From contig NZ_JAAIYB010000037.1 of the NCBI RefSeq assembly GCF_010894475.1, positions 1 to 33,067 of the forward strand: a DNA stretch of 33,067 nucleotides. The letters are read 5' to 3'. Below are positions 1-6,885 of this stretch, piece by piece (the first letter of the stretch is position 1; each line of letters opens with the position of its first letter). The position numbers and the translations under genes are program-made. The notes beneath the pieces were generated by a model. It was not told where the DNA came from and searched no databases. It saw only the letters and a program-made list of their open reading frames with translations. Source of the DNA: Myxococcus vastator (GTDB taxonomy: Bacteria > Myxococcota > Myxococcia > Myxococcales > Myxococcaceae).

Positions 1-19
1 AGATGTCTATAAGAGACAG
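1..19. other. Sequencing adapter remnant (Nextera mosaic end)
   Basis: These 19 bases match the Nextera transposase mosaic-end sequence at 18 of 19 positions; position 7 is C where the adapter has G. It sits exactly at the window edge and interrupts the reading frame that follows. I read it as untrimmed library adapter at a contig end and not as genomic DNA. Confidence 0.93.
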
Positions 20-70
20 GAGCTGATGGATCAGCTCAAGAAGGGCAGCAGCGGCGGTAACCGTCCGTAA
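20..70 (+). CDS. C-terminal tail of an unidentified protein (5' partial)
   Basis: Directly after the adapter an open frame reads ELMDQLKKGSSGGNRP and stops at TAA 68-70. Only about 16 residues are present: a short charged helix-like stretch and a Gly/Ser-rich end. The rest of the gene lies off the contig. The family cannot be named. It is supported only by being open from the edge and by lying upstream of, and codirectional with, the next gene. Confidence 0.4.
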   Translation, partial: ELMDQLKKGSSGGNRP

Positions 71-220
71 TCCCTGACACTCCGGGCGGAGGCCAGAGGG
101 GAAAATTCGACGAAAAAGGTGGGAGGAAACAATTCCCCACATGCACCGAGAATCCTTTCGAGCTTTCCTTCCGGCACAAATCTCCGCCTTCCAGGCATCT
201 AGAATTCAAGGGGCACGACC

Positions 221-652
221 ATGGGCAGCGCACTCAAGTCCGTTACGAAGGTCATCAGCAACGTCGCCAGCACGGTGAGCAAGATTGCCGGTGGCATCGC
301 GAACATCGGCGGCAAGGCCATGGAGTTCCTCCAGAAGCCCCTGAGCTCGCTGGTGGACCCCATCGCCAAGTTCATCGGTGAGAAGGTCGGCAAGCTGCCC
401 CTGGTCGGCAAGTTCCTGGGCCCCACGGTGGAGAACCTGGTGAAGCAGGGCGCCTCGTCCTTCCTGGGTGAGGGCACGCTGGGCAGCCTGGGCTTCCTGT
501 CCAAGATTGCCCCCAAGGTGCAGGACATCACCAACATCGCGCAGACGGTCAAGGGCGCGGCGGACAAGGTCGGCGCCTTCGCGGAGAACCCGCTGGGTCA
601 GCAGAACTTCCAGAACATCATCGCGCAGAACCACGCCCGCTTCGTGGAGTGA
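221..652 (+). CDS. Small hypothetical protein, Gly/Lys/Val-rich, amphipathic
   Basis: The protein has 143 residues, starting at ATG 221 with an AAGGGG ribosome site about 8 bases upstream. I do not recognise the family. It has no signal peptide and no single long transmembrane helix. It is a run of moderately hydrophobic amphipathic stretches with many Gly, Lys and Ala: residues 1-30 (MGSALKSVTKVISNVASTVS and on), a KLPLVGKFLGP segment near residue 56, and GTLGSLGFLSKIAP near residue 85. There are no cysteines. This composition suits a small structural, membrane-associating or self-assembling protein, but that is inference. A strong hairpin follows the stop, so it probably ends its transcript. 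The next gene is convergent. Confidence 0.75.
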   Translation: MGSALKSVTKVISNVASTVSKIAGGIANIGGKAMEFLQKPLSSLVDPIAKFIGEKVGKLPLVGKFLGPTVENLVKQGASSFLGEGTLGSLGFLSKIAPKVQDITNIAQTVKGAADKVGAFAENPLGQQNFQNIIAQNHARFVE

Positions 653-690
653 TGATCCGCGCCGCTGGCGCGAACTGGTAGCGAGCCCCA

Positions 691-735
691 GGGCCGGTCT
701 CCCGCGAAGCTGCGGGGCCGGCCCTTCGGCTTTGC
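691..735. terminator. Bidirectional hairpin between convergent genes
   Basis: A long stem pairs GGGCCGG (691-697) with CCGGCCC (718-724), with an inner CCCGC/GCGGG stem, and is followed by TTCGGCTTT on the plus strand. It lies between the 221-652 gene and the convergent SCO1 gene and could serve both. Confidence 0.7.
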
Positions 736-762
736 GGGCTGGCGCGGCCACCGCCGCGGTGC

Positions 763-1425
763 TCAGTGCCCTGTCTGGGCCAGCCGGCGGGTGTCGCGGA
801 TGAGGCGCTCGGTGGAGTCGCTGTCCGCGCTGTCGTAGTAGCCGCGAATCTGCCCGGCGTCGTCCACGAGCACGAAGTGTGTCCCGTGGAAGATGGAGAG
901 CAGGTCGTCCTCGGGCGCGCCGGGCTCACGGCCCATGCTGACCTTGAAGCCCTGGACGATGGTCTCCTTCAGCTGCTCGTAGTCGCCGGTGAGGAAGCTC
1001 CAGCGGGAGAAGTCCGCGCCGTGGCGCTCGCCATACTCGGTGAGCCGCTCCGGGGTGTCGTACTTCGGATCCACGGAGAACGACACCAGCTGGAGCCCGG
1101 CGCCGGAGGACGCGGTGGCGTCCTGCACACCCACCATCTTCCGCGTGAAGGCCGGGCAGATGGTGGGGCAGCGCGTGAAGATGAAGTTGGCCACGAAGGG
1201 CTTGCCCCTCAGCTGCGTGCTCCCGAAGGGCTGGCCGTCATGCCGGGTGAAGGTGAAGTCCGGCAGCGTGCCCAGCTGGGGCAGGGCGCCACTGCCCTGG
1301 CCACGGATCAGCATGCTCCCCGTCGCGGCGGTGACGCCAAGCGCGGCCACGGCGACACCTGCCCAGAACCCCGGGCGCTGCGTGAGACGGGCCCCTGGGG
1401 CCGGAAGGACGGAGTCAGCGGACAT
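763..1425 (-). CDS. SCO1/SenC family copper chaperone / thioredoxin-fold protein
   Basis: SCO proteins deliver copper to, or keep reduced, the CuA site of cytochrome c oxidase at the periplasmic face of the inner membrane. The protein has 220 residues, the usual size. An N-terminal membrane anchor lies at about residues 20-41. A thioredoxin-like fold follows with the copper-binding CxxxC motif C86-PTI-C90 in FTRCPTICP and the conserved distal His in SIFHGTHFVLVD (H180, with H183 nearby). SVDPKYDTPERL is the typical SCO segment after the central strand. I chose ATG 1425; the frame also opens 12 codons earlier at a TTG. No oxidase genes are adjacent, so its partner is not visible here. It is convergent with the 221-652 gene. 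Confidence 0.9.
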   Translation of the reverse strand: MSADSVLPAPGARLTQRPGFWAGVAVAALGVTAATGSMLIRGQGSGALPQLGTLPDFTFTRHDGQPFGSTQLRGKPFVANFIFTRCPTICPAFTRKMVGVQDATASSGAGLQLVSFSVDPKYDTPERLTEYGERHGADFSRWSFLTGDYEQLKETIVQGFKVSMGREPGAPEDDLLSIFHGTHFVLVDDAGQIRGYYDSADSDSTERLIRDTRRLAQTGH

Positions 1426-1498
1426 GGCCCCGGAGGTAACGGAACCCCCGGAGTCACACAAGCGCGGCCGTGGGGGTGCGACATCCTGGCGGTCACAA

Positions 1499-1560
1499 TT
1501 CCGTGATTTCAGTGATTTTGCATTAGTCTATACATAAATAACAGCTCTTCCGGGGAAACA
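1499..1560 (+). promoter_or_regulatory. AT-rich promoter region upstream of the LysM/GH19 gene
   Basis: A markedly AT-rich patch in otherwise very GC-rich DNA. It contains GTGATTTC at 1502 and GTGATTTT at 1511, then TTGCAT and TATACATAAATA. The last resembles a -10 element, but no clean -35/-10 pair at 17 bp is evident. It lies between the divergent SCO1 and GH19 genes and could serve either. Confidence 0.4.
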
Positions 1561-1624
1561 TCCTCTCAGTCGTTACGAAAATGTAGGCACGTCGCCTCTC
1601 TGTTTTCAGGAGTCTGCCCCCCCC

Positions 1625-2746
1625 GTGACGACCTACTCCGTTCGCCGTGGCGATACCCTCAGCGCGCTGGCCCAGCGCTTCAACACCTCCGTGTCGTCGC
1701 TCGCGAAGAGCAACGGCATCTCCAACCCGAACCTCATCTACGCGGGGCAGCAGCTCCGCATCCCGGACGGCTTCGACGCGCCTCGCGCCTCGGGTGGGGG
1801 CCGGGCGGCTTCCAGCTACACGGTGAAGTCGGGTGACACGCTCAGCGGCATCGCCGGTCGGCATGGCACGTCGGTGAGCGCGCTGGCCAAGGCCAACAAC
1901 ATCTCCAACCCGGACCGCATCTACGCGGGCCAGAAGCTCACGATTCCGGGGACGGGCGGCGCGGCGCCGAGCAGCCCGGCGCCTTCCTCGGGCGGCGGTT
2001 CGTACACCGTGAAGTCGGGCGACACGCTCAGCGGCATCGCCGGTCGGCATGGCACGTCGGTGAGCGCGCTGGCCAAGGCCAACAACATCTCCAACCCCAA
2101 CCTCATCTACGTGGGCCAGCGGCTCACGATTCCGGGCGGTGGCGGCGCGTCGCCCACCCGGCCGACGCCGAACCAGCCGCCGGTGGGGGGCGTGGGTGGC
2201 CCGAAGCCGCCGACCGGTGGCTCCGCCGGCGTGACGGTGCAGCAGCTCCGGGCGGTGATGCCCAACCTGTCCCAGGCGAAGGCGGAGCAGTACCTGCCCC
2301 ACCTGAACCGGGCCATGGCGGAGGCGAACATCACCACGCCCATGCGCAAGGCGGCCTTCCTGGCGCAGCTCGCGCACGAGAGCGGCCAGCTCCGCTACAT
2401 GGAGGAGATTGCCTCCGGCGCCGCCTACGAGGGGCGCAGGGACCTGGGCAACACCCAGCCGGGCGACGGCGTCCGGTACAAGGGCCGTGGCCCCATCCAG
2501 CTCACGGGCCGCGCCAACTACCGCGCCGCGGGCCAGGCGCTGGGCATCGACCTGGAGGGCAACCCCCAGCGCGCCAAGGACCCGGACGTCGCGTTCCGCA
2601 TCGCCGGTTGGTACTGGTCGTCGCGCAACCTCAACACCTACGCGGACGCGGGCAACTTCCGCGAGGTCACCCGCCGCATCAACGGTGGCTACAACGGCCT
2701 GGCGGACCGCGAGATGTACTACCGCCGCGCGCAGAACGTCTTCTGA
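1625..2746 (+). CDS. LysM x3 + GH19 chitinase/endolysin-like protein
   Basis: A predicted glycan hydrolase for peptidoglycan or chitin. Three LysM modules occupy about residues 4-47, 65-109 and 127-171. A Pro/Gly linker follows, then a GH19-type catalytic domain from about 203 to 373. Family hallmarks are FLAQLAHESGQLRYMEE, where E252 of AHES is the probable acid, then AAYEGRRDLGN, KGRGPIQLTGRANY and TRRINGGYNGL. It starts at GTG 1625 with AGGAG 12 bases upstream. No signal peptide is visible, so export must use another route (lysis, a signal-less secretion system) or it acts inside the cell. LysM 2 and 3 are nearly identical in DNA. Compact GH19-LysM proteins of this kind occur as phage endolysins and as bacterial lytic enzymes; predatory or developmental lysis is possible but not shown. 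Confidence 0.9.
   Translation: MTTYSVRRGDTLSALAQRFNTSVSSLAKSNGISNPNLIYAGQQLRIPDGFDAPRASGGGRAASSYTVKSGDTLSGIAGRHGTSVSALAKANNISNPDRIYAGQKLTIPGTGGAAPSSPAPSSGGGSYTVKSGDTLSGIAGRHGTSVSALAKANNISNPNLIYVGQRLTIPGGGGASPTRPTPNQPPVGGVGGPKPPTGGSAGVTVQQLRAVMPNLSQAKAEQYLPHLNRAMAEANITTPMRKAAFLAQLAHESGQLRYMEEIASGAAYEGRRDLGNTQPGDGVRYKGRGPIQLTGRANYRAAGQALGIDLEGNPQRAKDPDVAFRIAGWYWSSRNLNTYADAGNFREVTRRINGGYNGLADREMYYRRAQNVF
1817..2137 (+). repeat. Recent tandem duplication of a LysM module
   Basis: Bases 1817-1951 and 2003-2137 (186 bp apart, 62 codons) are the same 135-bp LysM module with only about ten differences, clustered at the 3' end. The first LysM (from 1634) is clearly more diverged. The pattern points to a recent in-frame internal duplication. 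Confidence 0.85.
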
Positions 2747-2778
2747 GCCCGCGCTCCCAACGCGCGGTGCGGTGAAGC

Positions 2779-2817
2779 GGGGACCGTGGCCAGCAAGGCC
2801 CCGGTCCCCGTCGCGTT
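2779..2817 (+). terminator. Hairpin terminator after the GH19 gene
   Basis: GGGGACCG (2779-2786) pairs with CGGTCCCC (2802-2809), with an inner GGCC/GGCC stem, followed by GTCGCGTTTCG. It lies 32 bases after the stop codon. Confidence 0.65.
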
Positions 2818-2947
2818 TCGGGCGAGCCCCATCCCACCGGGGAGATGCCACGTCCAACCGGGGCGACCACCGGACGCGCGCGGCCCTGCGAGACACCCTG
2901 GTGCGCTGGCTGCATCGGACAGGCCGCTCCCACCCGGAGCGCCTCCC

Positions 2948-4417
2948 ATGCCTCGTATCGATTCGTCCGGCGGTTCCTCGCTGTCCACCATCGACACCCC
3001 CGCCGAGGCCACGGCGGCGCCCCCGTCTCCGCCGCGCGCCGCGGAGCCCCGCGCGCAGGCGCCGTCCCCCCAGCGCAACGAGGTGCGCGCCTTCGACGGC
3101 TCCACCACGAAGCCGCCGGAGCCCCCGGCTCGCGGCGCCACGCCCGTTGACGCGGGACCTGCCCGGTCCGCGGGGGAGCTGGCCGTGCTGGGAGGCTGGT
3201 CGCGCCCGGGCGCCTCGAGGGAGGAGGCGCCCACGGACGTCCTCGAAGGCCTCCGCGCGCGCCTGACGCGGGGCCTGGAGAACTGGACCGTCGGCGCTGA
3301 TGACGTGCGGGCGGTGCACACCGCGCTGGGGAGCCTGCCGGCGGGCACGTACCGGGCCGCGCTGGAGCGCTTGCAGCAAGGCGGCCTGCTGGGCGCATAC
3401 GTGAAGGCGCAGGACGCGGGCTCGCGGCTCGCGTTCCTGGAGCAGGCGGAGTCGAAGGGCGTGCTCCAGCGGCGCAACGGGGAGTCAGGCCCGGTAGGCC
3501 CCCTGGGCTACCCGGCGGTGCCGGACGTCTTCGTCAACGAACGGCGGCTGCCGGGGGCGCTGCGTGACGCGGTGAACGCACACGCCATTGACGTGGGCGC
3601 GGGCTTCTACCGGGCGCACGCCGAATACCTCGGCCGGTATGTCCGCGCGGTGGAGGGGGCCCCGAGCCTCCAGGAGCTGGGCGCGCTGGGGCCGCCACGC
3701 GCCGCGCACCTGCCCGAATCCCTCCTGGGCCTCGAGTGGAAGGACCCGTCGCGGCGGGACTACGAGGCGGCCTGGAAGGCGGGCATCGGCCGGCCGAAGA
3801 CGCTCAACCTGGCGCTGCAACACGTCAGCGCCCGGCAGCGGGAGCTCTCCGGGGAGCGCGCCGCGGGGACGGTGCGGCTTCACGGCAAGGTGGGGGTCAG
3901 CAGCGAGCACGCCCAGTGGAGCGCGAAGGCGGCGCTCGACACCCGGGGACATGGCGCGCTGAAGGGGGACGTGGGCGTCGCCGCGCGCGCGGGCCCCGTG
4001 GGCGTCGAGGTGTCACATGACAGCTCGGGCGAGACGGAGGGGAAGGTCAAGGTGAACCTGGGCCTCGTGGAGCTCAGCCTGTCGTCGGGCGGCGAGCAGC
4101 GCGTCGCGGTGGGCGTCGGCGCGCTGCTCCAGGTGCACGCGACGCTCAACTCGAAGCAGGCGGAGCTCGGGGGCGGCGTGTCCGCGAAGCTCAAGGCGGA
4201 TGGGAGCCAGGCCAGCGTCGAGGCGGGCTTCTCCATGAAGGGGCTGACGGCGGAGCGGGCTCGGCGGGCCGTGGACCGCGAGCACCGGGGCGTCTTCCAG
4301 CCGCCAGCCGAGCTGGCCTCTCGCACGACGTGGGACGCGCTGCCTGAGGCCACGCGCGCGGCCTACTCGAAGGACGGGTGGAATCGGGAGACGTGGACCC
4401 GGGCCTTGCCGCGCTGA
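2948..4417 (+). CDS. Hypothetical protein with Pro/Ala-rich N-terminus and beta-rich C-terminal half
   Basis: The protein has 489 residues from ATG 2948, with GGAG 8 bases upstream. The frame stays open back to 2786, but no earlier start has a ribosome site. I do not recognise the family. There is no signal peptide. Residues 1-80 are Ser/Pro/Ala-rich and probably disordered. The middle (about 85-290) is mixed helical, with FVNERRLPGALRDAVNAHAI and DPSRRDYEAAWKAGIGRPKT. From about 315 to 430 the sequence alternates polar and hydrophobic residues in strand-sized pieces (GKVGVSS, WSAKAAL, GDVGVAARAGPVGVEV, GKVKVNLGLVELSL, VAVGVGALLQVHATL, ASVEAGFSMKG). This looks like a beta-meander or solenoid, perhaps membrane-inserting. 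It follows the GH19 gene in the same direction but behind a terminator. An effector-like or surface role is a guess. Confidence 0.78.
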   Translation: MPRIDSSGGSSLSTIDTPAEATAAPPSPPRAAEPRAQAPSPQRNEVRAFDGSTTKPPEPPARGATPVDAGPARSAGELAVLGGWSRPGASREEAPTDVLEGLRARLTRGLENWTVGADDVRAVHTALGSLPAGTYRAALERLQQGGLLGAYVKAQDAGSRLAFLEQAESKGVLQRRNGESGPVGPLGYPAVPDVFVNERRLPGALRDAVNAHAIDVGAGFYRAHAEYLGRYVRAVEGAPSLQELGALGPPRAAHLPESLLGLEWKDPSRRDYEAAWKAGIGRPKTLNLALQHVSARQRELSGERAAGTVRLHGKVGVSSEHAQWSAKAALDTRGHGALKGDVGVAARAGPVGVEVSHDSSGETEGKVKVNLGLVELSLSSGGEQRVAVGVGALLQVHATLNSKQAELGGGVSAKLKADGSQASVEAGFSMKGLTAERARRAVDREHRGVFQPPAELASRTTWDALPEATRAAYSKDGWNRETWTRALPR

Positions 4418-4501
4418 GGCCACGGACCTGGGACAGACGTGCGTCGACCACCGGGCCCCGCGGCGAGTCCCCCGAACGGCGGTCCGGAGAGCGAGGGGCC
4501 G

Positions 4502-4517
4502 GGCCCTCCGGAGGGCC
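4502..4517. promoter_or_regulatory. Perfect 16-bp palindrome
   Basis: GGCCCTCCGGAGGGCC is a perfect inverted repeat with no loop, in the 162-bp gap between the 2948-4417 and 4580-5005 genes. It might be a dimer binding site or part of a terminator. In GC-rich DNA it could also be chance. Confidence 0.3.
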
Positions 4518-4579
4518 ATGTCCCGAAGGCGTGAGCACCCTTCCCCTGGGTGACTCTTTCACGAGGAGCGAGGCAGCGC

Positions 4580-5005
4580 ATGGCGATGGAGCGAGCGCAG
4601 CGGTTCGTGGACGCACTGGCGAAGCTGGAGAAGGAAGGCGACATGGAGGCCCTCGTCTCCCTGTTCAGCGACGACGCGCAGGTGAGCAACGTGGCCTCGC
4701 CGCAGGTCTTCTCCGGCCAGGAGGGCGCCCGGCGGTTCTGGCGTGAATACAAGGGCACGCTCCAGCGCGTGGAGTCCACCTTTCGCAACATGATTGAGGC
4801 GGGCTCCCGCGTCGCGCTCGAATGGGAGACGCAGGGCACCGCCCACAACGGCGCGGCGGTGGCCTATGAGGGCGTGTCCATCATCGAGTGGGATGGCGAC
4901 CGGATCCGCCGCTTCTACGCGTACTTTGATCCGCACGCGCTCGGCCTGGAACTGACCGCCGGCAGCGCGCCGCGCACGGAAGTCCCCGCCACCACCCCCG
5001 CGTGA
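4580..5005 (+). CDS. NTF2/SnoaL-like fold protein
   Basis: The protein has 141 residues from ATG 4580, with GAGGAG 11 bases upstream. It follows the SnoaL/ketosteroid-isomerase-like pattern: an N-terminal helix (RAQRFVDALAKLEKEGDMEA), LFSDDAQVSNV, FSGQEGARRFWREY, then strands VALEWETQGTAHNG, YEGVSIIEWDGDRIRRFYAYFD. Such cone-shaped alpha+beta proteins bind small hydrophobic ligands or act as isomerases or cyclases; the substrate cannot be read from sequence. It is a single gene followed by a hairpin. No biosynthetic neighbours suggest a pathway. Confidence 0.85.
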   Translation: MAMERAQRFVDALAKLEKEGDMEALVSLFSDDAQVSNVASPQVFSGQEGARRFWREYKGTLQRVESTFRNMIEAGSRVALEWETQGTAHNGAAVAYEGVSIIEWDGDRIRRFYAYFDPHALGLELTAGSAPRTEVPATTPA

Positions 5006-5015
5006 GGCGTGAGGC

Positions 5016-5042
5016 CGCCCCGCCTGGGGGCGTCAGATTGTT
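5016..5042 (+). terminator. Hairpin after the NTF2-like gene
   Basis: CGCCCC (5016-5021) pairs with GGGGCG (5027-5032) around a short loop and is followed by TCAGATTGTTCCC. It starts 11 bases after the stop codon. Confidence 0.6.
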
Positions 5043-5399
5043 CCCTGTGAAGTGAGCCGCCGGGCTCGCCAGCCCGGCCGCGCCTTCCACCCCTGGCCGT
5101 TGCCCGACACTGGGCCGTGACCTTCAGACACCTCCCGATTCCCAGGTGCGGACGCTACCGTCAGCCGCCGCGTCCCCGGACCGCCGACGCTGTCCGGACA
5201 GGGACCGCGGAAAATGATGCCGGTCCGCCGGTTTCTAGGCGGTACCGTTCGACGCGGTGCGTTTCCCGGAAAGCCCGGACGCGCTAGCGTTCGCTCCGTC
5301 CTCGGAGAAGGTGGGTGGGTGATGGTGTGGCGGAGGACACGCGCTCGGATGACCGGTCCTGACCCGGCAGTTTGCTTTGCGTCTACACGGAAAAGCCTG
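5043..5399. other. Intergenic region, no gene supported
   Basis: About 357 bases without a convincing coding frame. It holds a perfect hairpin, GCCGGGCT-CGCC-AGCCCGGC, at 5059-5078, and a weaker inverted repeat, CCGCC/GGCGG, at 5225-5242. The plus-strand frame of the next gene is open from 5214, but that part lacks a ribosome site and precedes a clear signal peptide, so I treat it as leader and promoter DNA. No convincing promoter could be picked out. Confidence 0.5.
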
Positions 5400-6269
5400 A
5401 TGACCCGCTTTGCTGCCTTCTTCATCGTCCTGTCGCTGATTGCCGCACCCCAAACCGCCTGGGCCCAGCAGCGCCAGACCGAGTCCGCGAAAAAGACCCG
5501 GGCGGTGAAGTCCTCCTCCAAGACGAAGGCCACGAAGACGAAGGCCACGAAGAAGAAGGCCGCGAAGCCGACCCGGGCCACGTCGAAGCGCAAGCCCGCG
5601 AAGAAGGGCAAGAAGGCCGCGCCGGCCGTGGACGCCCCGGAGCTTCAGCCCGTCCAGCCCATGATGCAGGTGGAGCCCGCCAGGCCCCTGTCTCCGACGG
5701 ACGACGCGCCCACCGTCCAGAAGGAGTCGGGTGAGAGTCCGGCGGAAGGGGGCGACTCACTGGACTTCGACCTGCTGGAGCCCGCCGAGGCCGCGGCCGC
5801 CGCGCAGGTGGACCCGGACCTGGAGAAGCGCATTGGCCGGCGCCGCACCATGCTCAAGCTGCACCAGGGCCTGGGCTTCGCGATGGCCGCCGGCCTGGTC
5901 GGCACCACGGTGGTGGGGCAGCTCCAGTTCAACGACTCGTTCCGCGGCGGCGGTGATGACCGCAACCTGCTGGGCCTGCACCGGGGGCTCGCCATCGGCA
6001 CGTCGGCGCTGTTCGCCACCGTGGGCCTGCTGGGGGTGCTGGCGCCGGAACCCTTCGAGAAGGACACGTTCCAGTGGGACACCATCACCGTCCACAAGCT
6101 GTTCATGGCGCTCGCCACCGTCGGCATGGTGGCGCAAATCGTCCTGGGCATCATGGCCACGGACCGCTTTGGCCGGCTGTCGGAGACGGACCTGGCCACC
6201 GCGCACCAGGTTTCCGGTTACGTGACGCTGGGCGCGGTGTCGGCCGGCGTCTTCACGCTGTTCTTCTGA
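5400..6269 (+). CDS. Four-helix membrane protein with b561-like His pattern and Lys-rich linker
   Basis: The start is ATG 5400 because a textbook signal peptide begins there (MTRFAAFFIVLSLIAAPQTA, cleavage near WA/QQ). The product has 289 residues. Residues 30-74 form a Lys/Ala/Thr-rich tract like histone H1. Residues 75-145 are acidic and proline-rich. Four predicted transmembrane helices follow at about 152-174, 191-214, 229-253 and 266-289. Each begins with one His: H155, H194, H232 and H269. In an antiparallel bundle, H155/H232 fall near one membrane face and H194/H269 near the other. That is the bis-His two-heme geometry of cytochrome b561 cores. Heme binding is inferred. The gene lies 37 bp upstream of yceI-like and Rieske genes, and bacterial b561 genes often neighbour yceI, which supports a membrane electron-transfer role. 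Confidence 0.85.
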   Translation: MTRFAAFFIVLSLIAAPQTAWAQQRQTESAKKTRAVKSSSKTKATKTKATKKKAAKPTRATSKRKPAKKGKKAAPAVDAPELQPVQPMMQVEPARPLSPTDDAPTVQKESGESPAEGGDSLDFDLLEPAEAAAAAQVDPDLEKRIGRRRTMLKLHQGLGFAMAAGLVGTTVVGQLQFNDSFRGGGDDRNLLGLHRGLAIGTSALFATVGLLGVLAPEPFEKDTFQWDTITVHKLFMALATVGMVAQIVLGIMATDRFGRLSETDLATAHQVSGYVTLGAVSAGVFTLFF

Positions 6270-6306
6270 AGCGCATGCCTTTCGTAGTGGTTCCCTGGAG
6301 GTTGAC

Positions 6307-6885
6307 GTGATTGCTCGACGAATCGCCCTGATCGCCACCCTGGTGCTCGCGCTGCCCGCAGTCGCGCAGTCGCAGGCCCGCACGTATAGCGTCAAGAAGG
6401 ACGCCAGCTCGCTCACCTACAAGCTCAAGCACAAGCTGCATGAGGTGGTGGGCAAGGCGCCGCCCAGCGACGGCAAGGCCCGCCTGATGCCGAACGGCAC
6501 GCTCCAGGTGGCGGTGCGCGCCAACGTGAAGGACTTCGACTCGGGCAACGCCAACCGCGACGCGCACATGATGGAGACGACGGACGCGGCGAAGTTCCCC
6601 ATCATCGACTTCAAGGGCGTGGCCACCGGCGTGAAGCCGCCCACCAGCTTCCCGGCGAAGGTGCCGGTGAAGGTGAAGGGCCAGTTGACGTTCCACGGCG
6701 TGAAGAAGACCGTGGAGATTCCGATGACGGTGCTGTTCAAGTCGGAGAAGGAGGCGGTGGCCGAGGGCAGCTTCGACATCAGCCTGGATGCCTATAACGT
6801 CAACCGCCCGTCGCTGTTGATGGTGAAGGTGGACGACGTCCTGGTGCTGGAGCCCAAGCTGGTATTCGAGGTGGAGGGTACGTGA
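6307..6885 (+). CDS. YceI-like secreted lipocalin-fold protein
   Basis: YceI-family proteins are periplasmic beta-barrels that bind polyisoprenoid or quinone-like lipids. This one has 192 residues, starts at GTG 6307 with GGAGG just upstream, and carries a signal peptide ending near AVAQSQA. The mature protein shows the family order: YSVKKDASSLTYKLKHKLHE, VAVRANVKDFDSGNANRDAH with the typical central MME of the crossover, KFPIIDFKG, then VKVKGQLTFHGVKKTVEIPM and a C-terminal strand. It lies 37 bp after the b561-like gene, and its stop overlaps the Rieske gene start as GTGA, so the three are almost certainly cotranscribed. A quinone-like ligand linking the two redox neighbours is plausible but inferred. 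Confidence 0.92.
   Translation: MIARRIALIATLVLALPAVAQSQARTYSVKKDASSLTYKLKHKLHEVVGKAPPSDGKARLMPNGTLQVAVRANVKDFDSGNANRDAHMMETTDAAKFPIIDFKGVATGVKPPTSFPAKVPVKVKGQLTFHGVKKTVEIPMTVLFKSEKEAVAEGSFDISLDAYNVNRPSLLMVKVDDVLVLEPKLVFEVEGT

Noticed and set aside
199-567. Long minus-strand open frames opposite the 221-652 gene
   Set aside because: They are shadows of a coding strand with strong third-position GC; no ribosome site and no family resemblance.
2679-3477. Overlapping Arg/Ala/Pro-rich open frames on the minus strand over the start of the 2948-4417 gene
   Set aside because: Their composition is typical of antisense GC-rich frames. The plus-strand frame has a ribosome site and balanced composition.
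5214-5399. 62-residue N-terminal extension of the b561-like protein
   Set aside because: It would bury an obvious signal peptide inside the protein and has no ribosome site.
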